A DNA stretch of 64,000 nt from Rhodocyclaceae bacterium (GTDB lineage: Bacteria > Pseudomonadota > Gammaproteobacteria > Burkholderiales > Rhodocyclaceae), in NCBI GenBank assembly GCA_020445745.1, contig JAGRGB010000028.1, positions 1 through 64,000 of the forward strand. Reading direction: 5' to 3'. How positions within the stretch are numbered: the stretch's first letter is position 1; every line of letters begins with the position of its first letter. Shown one piece after another: positions 55,271 through 62,988 of the stretch. Under the pieces are notes generated by a model that was given only the letters and a program-made list of their open reading frames with translations, did not search any database and was not told the DNA's origin. Position numbers and translations under genes: made by a program.

Positions 55271-55299
55271 GGGGGATTGGGGAATTGGGGAATTGGGGG
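55271..55299 (+). repeat. G-rich tandem repeat, canonical G-quadruplex motif
   Basis: Four runs of four or five G separated by ATT, AATT and AATT, so both a short tandem repeat of GGGGAATT-type units and a textbook four-tract G4 motif on the plus strand. It lies about 150 bases upstream of the radical SAM start and about 125 bases before the sigma-54-like promoter. A structural or regulatory role is inferred; variable copy number is possible. Confidence 0.75.
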
Positions 55300-55401
55300 A
55301 ATCTTTCCCTCACCAAAATATTGGCGATATCCCCCATGACCCCATTGCGCGGCGGCAGCGAAATGTCCAGGAAATTCGATAAGTATATGATCACAAAGGA
55401 A

Positions 55402-55416
55402 TGGGAAATTTTCCCA
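55402..55416. promoter_or_regulatory. 15-base palindrome, possible operator
   Basis: The sequence TGGGAAATTTTCCCA is an odd-length perfect inverted repeat (seven-base arms around one central base). It ends seven bases before the -24 element of the sigma-54-like promoter. That is too close for a normal enhancer site but suits a repressor or auxiliary factor. The regulator is unknown. Confidence 0.5.
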
Positions 55417-55422
55417 CTGGCA

Positions 55423-55438
55423 TGGCACGGTACATGCT
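55423..55438 (+). promoter_or_regulatory. Sigma-54-type (-24/-12) promoter
   Basis: TGGCACGGTACATGCT has the invariant GG and GC dinucleotides at the correct 12-base spacing and matches the TGGCACG-N4-TTGC consensus with one mismatch (ATGC for TTGC). Transcription would begin near 55450, about 55 bases upstream of the P-loop NTPase start at 55507. An enhancer-binding activator would be needed; none is encoded in the window, though an NtrB/AtoS-type kinase gene lies downstream at 59346. Confidence 0.6.
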
Positions 55439-55506
55439 CTTGATGGCTCAGGTGGCCGCAACAGGGAATGGCCGCGACCCTTGCCCCCGGAACCGAGGAG
55501 AAAGAC

Positions 55507-56586
55507 ATGGACTGCCAGAACATCAGCCTGCTCAATGCAAAGCGTATCGAAAGCCTGAAGACACCATTCGCGACCCGGCGCGTGCCGCGCAGCGCTTTCG
55601 CCACGCTGCTGACCGGCAATCTCGAGCCGCGCGCCGGGGACCTGGTGCTGTGCCGGGTCGAGAAGATCGGCCAGCATCGCCACCTCGAGCTGGTCAGCGG
55701 TCGGCGTGCCAGGCTCTACCCGGGCGACGAGATCCTGCTGGCCTACGGCAACCGCTATGCGCCGGACCAGTTCGAGTCGCTGGTACCCGAGGATCTCGGA
55801 CGCTGCCAGATGGTGGCCGCCGGCGGCATCGCGTCGAAGGTTATGACCAAGCACGGGCGCATGAAGAATGCGACCAACGTCCTACCCCTGGGCCTGGTCG
55901 GCGACCGCCACGGCAAGCCCATCAACCTGGCCGATTTCGCCCTCCCGGAGCCGGCGCCGCAGACTGCCTGTCCGTTCGTGATCTCGGTGCTCGGCACCTC
56001 GATGAACGCAGGCAAGACCGAGACCGCGGCGCAGATCATCCGCGGCCTGCGGACCGCCGGGCTGCGGGTCGGGGCGGCCAAGGTCACCGGCACCGGTTCC
56101 GGCGGCGACGTCTGGTCGATGAACGATGCGGGCGCGGAGACGGTGCTGGACTTCACCGATGCCGGCCTGCCCTCGACCTACCTGGCCGATGGCGTCGAGG
56201 TCATCCGGGTGATGGACACGCTGATCGGCTACCTCGGTGCCAGTGGCGTCGACGTGGTGGTGTTCGAGGTCGCCGACGGACTGTTCCAGCGGGAGACCGC
56301 GGAACTGGTCAAGTCGCCCGAGTACGCTGACGCCGTCGATGCGGTGGTGTTCGCTGCCGGCGACGCGATGGGCTCGGCCGGTGGCATCCAGTGGCTGCGC
56401 TCCCTCGGCCTGCCGGTGCGCGCCGCGACCGGTGTGCTCACCGCGTCGCCGCTGGCGGCCCGCGAGGCGGCGCTGGTGACCGGTCTGCCGGTGCTCGGCC
56501 TCGACGAGTTGTCGAGCGCAGAAATTTCCGAGCATCTCGGCTATGCGGCGCGCCGGGCCTTGCTGCAGGTCGGGGGCGCCCAGTGA
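55507..56586 (+). CDS. P-loop NTPase-domain protein, function unknown
   Basis: 359 residues. The first 150 form a beta-rich domain of unclear family (VLCRVEKIGQHRHLELVSGRRARLYPGDEILLAYGNRYAPDQFE). Walker A is G163-T-S-M-N-A-G-K170-T171. The region after it (RTAGLRVGAAKVTGTGSGGDVWSMNDAGA) resembles MobB- or BioD-like P-loop enzymes, and VDVVVFEVADGLFQRET looks like a Walker B-type strand. No substrate motif is recognised. GAGGAGA precedes ATG 55507, chosen over an upstream in-frame start at 55468. Its stop overlaps the ABC gene start (GTGA). First gene behind the sigma-54-like promoter. Confidence 0.8.
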   Translation: MDCQNISLLNAKRIESLKTPFATRRVPRSAFATLLTGNLEPRAGDLVLCRVEKIGQHRHLELVSGRRARLYPGDEILLAYGNRYAPDQFESLVPEDLGRCQMVAAGGIASKVMTKHGRMKNATNVLPLGLVGDRHGKPINLADFALPEPAPQTACPFVISVLGTSMNAGKTETAAQIIRGLRTAGLRVGAAKVTGTGSGGDVWSMNDAGAETVLDFTDAGLPSTYLADGVEVIRVMDTLIGYLGASGVDVVVFEVADGLFQRETAELVKSPEYADAVDAVVFAAGDAMGSAGGIQWLRSLGLPVRAATGVLTASPLAAREAALVTGLPVLGLDELSSAEISEHLGYAARRALLQVGGAQ

Positions 56587-58319
56587 CGGCTCGGCGCGTG
56601 CCGCAATTGCTGGCCGGGCCGCGGCGCGCGATGCTCGGCCGCCTGGTCGCCATCGGCGTCGCCCAGGCCGCGATGACGCTGGCCAGCGCCTGGCTGGTAC
56701 ATGCTTTCTTCGACCACGCGGTGCAGGGCCAGAATGTGGCGAGTGCGGTCAGTTGGCTGATCGTCGCGTTGATTGCCGCAGGCGGGGCGCTCGCCTGGCT
56801 ACGCACGATCGAGCGGGTGCAGGCCGAAAGCATGGGCCAGCACTATGCCGCCGAACTGCGGCTGTCGCTGTTCGACGGGCTGGCGGGGCAGTCGCCGCGG
56901 CGACTCCAGTCGCGCAGCCGGGGCGGCACCCTGTTGCGCTTCATGGGCGACGTCAAGGGAGTGAGGCGCTGGGTGAGCCTGGGTCTGCCGCGGCTGGCGG
57001 TCGGTGGCCTTGCTGCCGGGCTGGCGCTGATCGTGCTGGCGGCGGTCGATCCCTGGCTGTCGCTGGCGGCGGTCTGCGGCTTCGCGCTGTCGGGTCTCGC
57101 GCTGGCCTGGCTGACGACGCGGGTCGAACCGGCGGTACGGGAGGCGCGCCGGCGCCAGGCGCGCCTCGCCGCCGATGTCAATGACCGGATCGCGGCGATC
57201 GCGGTCGTCCAGGTGTTCGATCAGGCAGCGCGCGAGAAGCGCCGCCTGGGCCGCCAGTCGGATGCCCTCGCCCACGCCATGGTGGATCAGATGCGAGGCA
57301 TGTCGCTGTTGCGCTCGGCGGCGGAATTCGGCGGCGCGCTCGCTTCCGCGCTGGTGCTGTTCGTCGGTGCCGTGGAGGTCGGGCGCGGCATGATCGAACC
57401 GGCCGACGTGGTCGGCGCGCTGACCGTCGCCGGCCTGATCGCCCCGGCCTTCCGCGACCTCGGTCAGGTGCTCGGCCACTGGCGCAGCGCCTTGGTGTCG
57501 CTGGCCAAGATCGAGGAATTCCTGGCCGCACCGAAACTGGCGATCCAAGCGGCCGGCGGCGAGACGCCGCGGTTGCCGGGCCACGGCAGGCCGATCGCGG
57601 TAGATTTCCGCGCCGTCTCGGTCGGCGAGGCGCTGCGCGAATTCTCTGCGCGGGTCTGCGCCGGGCAAAAGGTCGCGATCGTCGGGCCGAACGGCTCCGG
57701 CAAGTCGACCGTGCTCGGCCTGGTGGCGCGTCTGATCGAAGCAGATGGCGGTGAGGTTCTGCTCGATGGCCACCGGGTGCAGGAATATGCGCTGTCGGAC
57801 CTGCGCGCCCGGCTCGGCGTGGTGACGCCGGATCTGCCTCTGCTGCGCGGCTCGATCGAGCGCAACCTGGTCTACCGCAAGCCGCGGGCCGGCCGCCGGG
57901 AGCGGGCCCAGGTCGAGGCCATGTGCGGTGTCGACGAGCTGCTCGCCACCCTTCCCGAGGGCGGCTCGACGCGGGTCGGCGAGGGTGGTGGCAACCTGTC
58001 GTTCGGCCAGCGCCAGCGCATCGCGTGGGCTCGCGCACTGCTGGGCCGCCCGGGCTTGCTGTTGCTCGACGAGGCGGATGCCAACCTCGATCCGGTGTCG
58101 GCAACGCGACTCGGCGAAACGCTGGACGAATACGACGGGACGGTACTGATGGTGACGCACCAGCTGGCGCGTGTGATGCAGGCCGACGAGGTGTGGTATC
58201 TGGAGGCGGGCCGGCTTGTCGAGCACGGCGCGCCGCAGGATCTGCTCGCGCGCGACAGTGCGACCAGGCGAATGTTCCGCCGGGCGTTGCGCCCGGTGAT
58301 GTCGGAGTGCGTGGCATGA
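56583..58319 (+). CDS. ABC half-exporter (fused membrane and ATPase domains)
   Basis: 578 residues. The membrane domain (about 15-310) has five or six helices and an ICL-like SRGGTLLRFMGDVKGVRRWVS. The ATPase domain has Walker A VGPNGSGKST (near 370), the signature LSFGQRQR (F replacing the usual G), Walker B LLLLDEADANLDP and the switch His in VTHQLAR. It would work as a homodimer or with another half. GTG start 56583 overlaps the NTPase stop and its own stop overlaps the hydrolase start (ATGA). The three genes are thus translationally coupled; export of the product of the neighbouring enzymes is a plausible but untested role. Confidence 0.88.
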   Translation: MTARRVPQLLAGPRRAMLGRLVAIGVAQAAMTLASAWLVHAFFDHAVQGQNVASAVSWLIVALIAAGGALAWLRTIERVQAESMGQHYAAELRLSLFDGLAGQSPRRLQSRSRGGTLLRFMGDVKGVRRWVSLGLPRLAVGGLAAGLALIVLAAVDPWLSLAAVCGFALSGLALAWLTTRVEPAVREARRRQARLAADVNDRIAAIAVVQVFDQAAREKRRLGRQSDALAHAMVDQMRGMSLLRSAAEFGGALASALVLFVGAVEVGRGMIEPADVVGALTVAGLIAPAFRDLGQVLGHWRSALVSLAKIEEFLAAPKLAIQAAGGETPRLPGHGRPIAVDFRAVSVGEALREFSARVCAGQKVAIVGPNGSGKSTVLGLVARLIEADGGEVLLDGHRVQEYALSDLRARLGVVTPDLPLLRGSIERNLVYRKPRAGRRERAQVEAMCGVDELLATLPEGGSTRVGEGGGNLSFGQRQRIAWARALLGRPGLLLLDEADANLDPVSATRLGETLDEYDGTVLMVTHQLARVMQADEVWYLEAGRLVEHGAPQDLLARDSATRRMFRRALRPVMSECVA

Positions 58320-59272
58320 GCGGATCGATCTTGCATCCGGAACATCTTTCCGCAGCGATCGCGGGGTTCATCGGAACCGGTTTGGTGGCCGGTGGGATGG
58401 GGGTCCTGGCCGATGTCCCCGCGTTCGCTGCGACCTTGCAGCGAACGGGCGAGGCCCGCGAGCGGGCTCACGGCGCGGCGCGCGGCGAAATCCTGACGAT
58501 GCGGCTCGACGAAGACCGACGCTTTCGCTACCTGGCCTACATTCCCGAGAGCGCCACGGCGGGCGCCAGGATGCTGGTCACCGTTCACGGCATATCGCGC
58601 AACGCGCGCGAGCACCTGCGGATGATGGCGCCGCTGGCCGAACGCTTCGGTGTCGTCATGCTGGCGCCGTGCTACGGCCGCCAACGCTTCCCGAGCTATC
58701 AGCGTCTGCTGCCGGACGACAAGGGCATGCGGCCCGACGTCCTGCTGCGCGCCGCGGCGCGCGAACTCGCACAGCTGAGCGGCGCCAGCGACCGGCTGCT
58801 CTATCTGTTCGGTTACTCGGGCGGTGCCCAGTTCGTCCATCGCTTCGCGATGCACTGGCCGGCGCGAGTGGCACGCTATGCCCTCGGCGCCGCCGGCTGG
58901 TATACCTTCCCGGACGCAGGGCAGCGATATCCCTACGGCCTGGCGCGCAGCCAGCGCCACGACCTGGGCGAGATCGACCTCGAAGCCTTCCTCAAGCTGC
59001 CGGGCCTGGTATTGGTGGGCGAGCGAGACGTCCACAAGGACAGCGCGCTGCGCGACTCGCGCCGCCTGGAACGCCAGCAGGGCGGTTCGCGGATGGAGCG
59101 GGCCGGCAACTGGGTCGCCGCCGTCAACTCGGCGGCGCACCTGCGCTCGATGCCGGCACCGGTGCGCTTCGATACCCTCGCGCGTTCGCCCCATTCCTTT
59201 TCCCGCAGCATGCGCCGGGGCGACATGGGAGAGAAAGTGTTTCGACATTTCTTCGGCGCTGCGCCGCGCTAG
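58316..59272 (+). CDS. Alpha/beta hydrolase, function unknown
   Basis: 318 residues. A hydrophobic N-terminus (SAAIAGFIGTGLVAGGMGVLADV) is followed by the hydrolase fold: MLVTVHGISRNAREHLRMMAPLAERFGVVMLAPCYG, the nucleophile elbow LFGYSGGAQFVHRFAMHWP and LVLVGERDVHKDSALRDS with the Asp; a C-terminal H-S-F motif (ARSPHSFSRSM) offers the His. The architecture resembles bacterial polyhydroxyalkanoate/feruloyl esterase-like enzymes, but the substrate is unknown. It is the last gene of the operon and overlaps the ABC gene by four bases. Confidence 0.8.
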   Translation: MSGSILHPEHLSAAIAGFIGTGLVAGGMGVLADVPAFAATLQRTGEARERAHGAARGEILTMRLDEDRRFRYLAYIPESATAGARMLVTVHGISRNAREHLRMMAPLAERFGVVMLAPCYGRQRFPSYQRLLPDDKGMRPDVLLRAAARELAQLSGASDRLLYLFGYSGGAQFVHRFAMHWPARVARYALGAAGWYTFPDAGQRYPYGLARSQRHDLGEIDLEAFLKLPGLVLVGERDVHKDSALRDSRRLERQQGGSRMERAGNWVAAVNSAAHLRSMPAPVRFDTLARSPHSFSRSMRRGDMGEKVFRHFFGAAPR

Positions 59273-59345
59273 GCGGCGGCGTTAGCGTACGATTCCGTCG
59301 TCGAGTTCGGATCCGGCCTGCGGAGCCGGGTCGGGGAGATCAAGC

Positions 59346-60713
59346 ATGGCCACGCCCAAGCCGCGTCAACCGGTCGTCAGATCCTTCAACCTCAACCGCT
59401 GGTTCGCGATCGTCGGCCTGATTTCGATCGCGACGATCTCGGCCCTTGCCGGCTGGGCACTGTCGCGCTTCGTCAGCGACGAGATGCTGAAGCAGGAAGG
59501 CGAGCTGACCCAGCAGTTCGTGCAGACCCTGGTTTCGACCGAGCGGTCGCTGCAGAGCTATTTCGCGTTCGGCGAAGCCGAGGATTCGCTCGAACTCGAG
59601 CTGGCGATGTCCCACATCTCGCGCATGCAGGACATGTTGCGGGCGAATGTCTATAACGTCGATGAGCGGGTGATCTGGTCGAGCGATCGCCAACTCGAGG
59701 GCCACACCTTCGGCCCCAACGACGAACTGGAGGAGGCGCTCGCCGGGCACCTGGTCGTGCACACCGACGTCCATCACAAGCACGGCGGCAAGACCGAGCA
59801 TCGGAACCTGGAAAAGCGCGCCGACCTGTTCGTCGAGATCTATGTGCCGGTGCGCGACCCGGGCTCCGGCGAGGTCGTCGGGGCGATCGAGTTCTACAAG
59901 AATCCCCAGCCCCTGTTCCATGCACTGCAGCGGATGCGCTACTACATCGCGCTCGGTGCCGCACTGGCGGGTGGTTTCCTTTATCTGGCGCTGGCCGGTT
60001 TGGTGCGTCGCGCCGATGGCCTGATGCGGGCGCAGGAGCGCCGCCTGATCGATACCGAGACGCTGGCGGTGATCGGCGAGATGAGTTCGGCGGTGGCCCA
60101 CGGCATTCGCAATCCGCTGGCGTCGATCCGCAGCTCCGCGGAAGTGATCCAGGTCGCCGATCTGGCGGTGGCACGCGAGGCCGGCGCCGACATCGTGTCC
60201 GAATCGGACCGCCTCGAGGCCTGGGTGCGCGAATTGCTCTCGTTCTCCCGGCCGCTCGAGGACGAGCCCGAGCCGGTGCAGGTGGCACCGCTGATCGAGC
60301 GCTGCATCGAGGATTTCGGGCGCGATCTGGAGAAGCGCCGCATCGACTGCCGGGTGGATTCGGTCGACGGCCTGCCCGAGGTGCGGGGCGATGCCCTGCT
60401 GCTCGGCCAGGTCCTGCACAGCCTGGTCTCGAACGCGGTCGAGGCGATCAACCGGGACGGTTGCCTGACCCTGCGCGCGGCGGGCAATCGTGGCAGCGGC
60501 GAGGTGATGCTGGCGATCGGCGATACCGGCCCGGGCATGAACCCGGAGCAGCTTTCCCTGGTCGGCAAGCCCTTCTATACCACCAAGGCGCGCGGTCTCG
60601 GCGTCGGCCTGTCCCAGGTGCGGCGCATCGTCGAGCGCTACGGCGGTCGGATCGAGATCGACAGCGAACCGGGGCGGGGCACCGAGGTCCGCCTGTACCT
60701 GCTGGCGGCCTGA
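59346..60713 (+). CDS. NtrB/AtoS-type sensor histidine kinase
   Basis: 455 residues. Two transmembrane helices (about 21-42 and 199-219) flank a periplasmic sensor region of about 155 residues. The HisKA box is ETLAVIGEMSSAVAHGIRNPLASIRSSAEVI with phosphoacceptor His252, followed by an HATPase domain with LVSNAVEAINRDG, IGDTGPGMNPEQL and GLGVGLSQVRRIVERYGGRI. The A-V-A-H-G-I-R-N-P-L form is common in kinases that phosphorylate sigma-54 activators. No response regulator gene is in the window. GGGGAG is close upstream of the ATG. It converges on the AlgE-like gene with five bases between stops. Confidence 0.88.
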   Translation: MATPKPRQPVVRSFNLNRWFAIVGLISIATISALAGWALSRFVSDEMLKQEGELTQQFVQTLVSTERSLQSYFAFGEAEDSLELELAMSHISRMQDMLRANVYNVDERVIWSSDRQLEGHTFGPNDELEEALAGHLVVHTDVHHKHGGKTEHRNLEKRADLFVEIYVPVRDPGSGEVVGAIEFYKNPQPLFHALQRMRYYIALGAALAGGFLYLALAGLVRRADGLMRAQERRLIDTETLAVIGEMSSAVAHGIRNPLASIRSSAEVIQVADLAVAREAGADIVSESDRLEAWVRELLSFSRPLEDEPEPVQVAPLIERCIEDFGRDLEKRRIDCRVDSVDGLPEVRGDALLLGQVLHSLVSNAVEAINRDGCLTLRAAGNRGSGEVMLAIGDTGPGMNPEQLSLVGKPFYTTKARGLGVGLSQVRRIVERYGGRIEIDSEPGRGTEVRLYLLAA

Positions 60714-60718
60714 ACACT

Positions 60719-62221
60719 TCAGAAATTGACGGTCAGCACCAGCTCGCCGAGCCAGGCGCGCTCGCCGCTGCGCGGGCCGAAGGCGGAACCCGCGCGGAAG
60801 GTCGCGAGGCTGACCAGCACCTCGGCGCGCGCTGACTCGCGGACTGCGGCGAACAGGTCCACCTCCTGTCCGAGCGCACGGCTCTCGCCCCCGGGCGAGG
60901 CCGTGATCCGGCTGGCGGCGAGATCCTCGCCGGCTTCGCGCTGGCGGTAGTCGTGCACCACCACATCTATCGAACTCTTCTTCCAGAAACGCAGGCTGCC
61001 GCCGATCGATCGGATGTCGAGGTTCGACAGGCTCGGCCGCAGTAGCTCGCCGTAGTAGCGGAAGCGCTTGACACCGCCGAAGCGCGCCTTGTTCTCCTCG
61101 AGCCCGGACTGCCGGAAAGCGTGGTCGCGGTCGTCGTCCTTGTCGTCGCCCGAGCCCACCGCCCAGCCTGCCCACAGGGTCGGCCGCGCGCGGCCCGGCC
61201 ACGACCAGCGCGCACCGATGTCCCAGGCATGGGCGCGGACCGACCGCCGGCTGGTGCCATCTGCCACTTCCCGGTTGCCACCGGCAGCGTCGAAATCGGT
61301 GACCCTGTCGGTGCCCGACAGGCGGGCGAGATCGACCCAGTAGCCGAAGCGGTGGCCGCCGTCGAGCTTCTCCTCGCCGCCGGCCCGCAGGCCGATCCAG
61401 GTCAGGTCGGCGTCGGACTCGTCTACCCGGCGTTCGTGAATCACGGCGCCCTGCGCCGGCTGGCCGGAGTGGTCGCGACTCACCAGCAGGAAGGCCTCGA
61501 GGGTGTGCTTCCTGCGCCAGGCCCACCCGGCGTGGGCAAACCAGCGGGTCAGGCCGTCCTCCCCGGCATCGACGACGCCGCGCTCCGCAGTGGTGACCGG
61601 AAGCCATTGGCGGGCGACGCCGGTCTCCAGCACCCAGTCGCTGCTGCCGAAGAACAGGCGCAAGGCGTCGAGGTCGTCGTCCCACCACCAACTTCGATTC
61701 TCGACCAGGCTGATGCGGCCGAGCTGTAAGTCGAACGGCTGGCCTGCGGGCTGCGACACGAACACCCACGTCTGGCCGCGCTCGATCTCGCCGAAGCTCT
61801 CCACAGGCCCGTTTTCGCGCAGGGTTTCGAATTCGCTGTTGGCGATCAGTTGCAAAAACACGGCGCCGGCATCGCCGAGCGCGGCCGAGGCCTCGATCTT
61901 GAATTCCTGCTCGAGGGTGCCCCGGTCGCGGCGTTGGTCCTCGTCCAGGTCGTGGTTGATGCGGCTCTCGTGACCGATCTCCCATTCGCCGGCGATCCGC
62001 AGCGGGGTGTCGAAAAGGGTGATCTCCCGCGCGCTGGCACGCCGTCGCTCGTCCGGGCGCCTGGCCAACTCGCCGGTCGCGGCGCGCGGGCGGCGGGGCT
62101 GCACGTCGGCGCTGGTCTCGTCGTCGTCCTGGGCGAACGCCCGCGGGGTGCCGACCACACAGGCGAGCGCCAGCGCCAGCGCCAGCGGTCGCGCCGGCAT
62201 GATCCGGAACGGGCTCTTCAT
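60719..62221 (-). CDS. AlgE-like outer membrane protein (alginate export family)
   Basis: 500 residues. A signal peptide (PLALALALACVVGTPRAFA) precedes a short acidic-basic linker and a region of alternating aromatic and charged strands to the end, with F-D-L-Q-L-G-R, W-W-W-D-D-D-L-D-A-L-R and L-V-L-T-V-N-F as the C-terminal strand ending in Phe, as expected for an outer membrane barrel. The layout matches the alginate_exp family, which exports polysaccharide or takes up small molecules. Its start overlaps the deacetylase stop (ATGA), consistent with a polysaccharide operon. Confidence 0.82.
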   Translation of the reverse strand: MKSPFRIMPARPLALALALACVVGTPRAFAQDDDETSADVQPRRPRAATGELARRPDERRRASAREITLFDTPLRIAGEWEIGHESRINHDLDEDQRRDRGTLEQEFKIEASAALGDAGAVFLQLIANSEFETLRENGPVESFGEIERGQTWVFVSQPAGQPFDLQLGRISLVENRSWWWDDDLDALRLFFGSSDWVLETGVARQWLPVTTAERGVVDAGEDGLTRWFAHAGWAWRRKHTLEAFLLVSRDHSGQPAQGAVIHERRVDESDADLTWIGLRAGGEEKLDGGHRFGYWVDLARLSGTDRVTDFDAAGGNREVADGTSRRSVRAHAWDIGARWSWPGRARPTLWAGWAVGSGDDKDDDRDHAFRQSGLEENKARFGGVKRFRYYGELLRPSLSNLDIRSIGGSLRFWKKSSIDVVVHDYRQREAGEDLAASRITASPGGESRALGQEVDLFAAVRESARAEVLVSLATFRAGSAFGPRSGERAWLGELVLTVNF

Positions 62222-62988
62222 GGGGCGGCGGCCGATGGCTCGGCCGTCAGGCGCTCGCCGGACAGCAGATCCTTCATCGCCACGCAACGGCACATCGGGT
62301 GCCGGCGCAGCAGCGGCAGCAGTTGGTCCAGCAACGCGAGGTCGGCATCGTCCATCACGGCATGATGCAGCATGATGCCGCAGTGCTCCACCGCGAGGGC
62401 GTCGCCGATGCGTGCCGCGAGGGCTTGCGGCGCGGCACCCGCCGGATGCAGCTTGCACCAGTCCACCGCCACCGGGATCTCGCTGATGGTGGCACCTTCG
62501 AGGGGCCGCGCGGTGACGTCCCGCGACAGGGCGGCGAAGCCCAGATCCCGCAGCGCGCGTTCGGTGTCGGCGGTGCATCGATTCCATGGCGGCGTGAAGA
62601 TGCGGTCGGCGAGTGAGCCGAAACTGGCCACCAGCACGCCGTGGCCCGATTCGATGCTCTCGCGCTGGGCTGCGTAGTCACGACTCGCGCCGAATTCGCA
62701 CTTGCGGCCCTGCGTTTCGTGATTGACGTGGGTGTGACCGTGCTGGTGCACGCCGATGCCGTTGCGGCCGTGCCGTCCGATGCGCTGCAGCAGGGCGTTC
62801 GCCAGGGCCGGCGTCAGCGCTGCCGGAATCACCGCCAGGTCGATCGCCACCCCATGGCGTGCAAAGAGGTCGAGCAGCGCGAACAGGCGACGATCCTCCC
62901 AGCCGGCGTCGTCGTCGCGGAAGAAGACCTTGCACGGCGTGCGGCGCTGGTCGAGCGCCGTCGTGATCGGATGGCACCAGTCAGGCAT
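62218..62988 (-). CDS. Polysaccharide deacetylase-like protein
   Basis: 256 residues. Beginning VFFRDDDAGWEDRRLFALLDLFARHGVAIDLAVIP, with the D-D metal motif in the first strand, followed by GIGVHQHGHTHVNHE (H-x-x-x-H-like metal site) and FTPPWNRCT. The overall order follows the NodB-homology fold of carbohydrate esterase family 4. The catalytic residues look present although the domain is divergent. ATG 62988 overlaps the glycosyltransferase stop by eight bases. Confidence 0.8.
   Translation of the reverse strand: MPDWCHPITTALDQRRTPCKVFFRDDDAGWEDRRLFALLDLFARHGVAIDLAVIPAALTPALANALLQRIGRHGRNGIGVHQHGHTHVNHETQGRKCEFGASRDYAAQRESIESGHGVLVASFGSLADRIFTPPWNRCTADTERALRDLGFAALSRDVTARPLEGATISEIPVAVDWCKLHPAGAAPQALAARIGDALAVEHCGIMLHHAVMDDADLALLDQLLPLLRRHPMCRCVAMKDLLSGERLTAEPSAAAP

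Larger units (their letters stand above)
55120..55506. other. Divergent intergenic region with several regulatory-looking elements
   Basis: 387 bases between the radical SAM operon (minus) and the P-loop NTPase operon (plus). The first half is GC-rich like the genome; from about 55300 it becomes notably AT-rich for this window. It holds a G-quadruplex motif, a 15-base palindrome and a sigma-54-like promoter, each listed separately. No open frame with a credible product was found. Confidence 0.75.

Noticed and set aside
55507-56586. DgcN-type (DUF1611) assignment for the P-loop protein
   Set aside because: The P-loop and general size are similar, but the flanking motifs differ from what I know of DgcN and no dipeptide epimerase partner is present.
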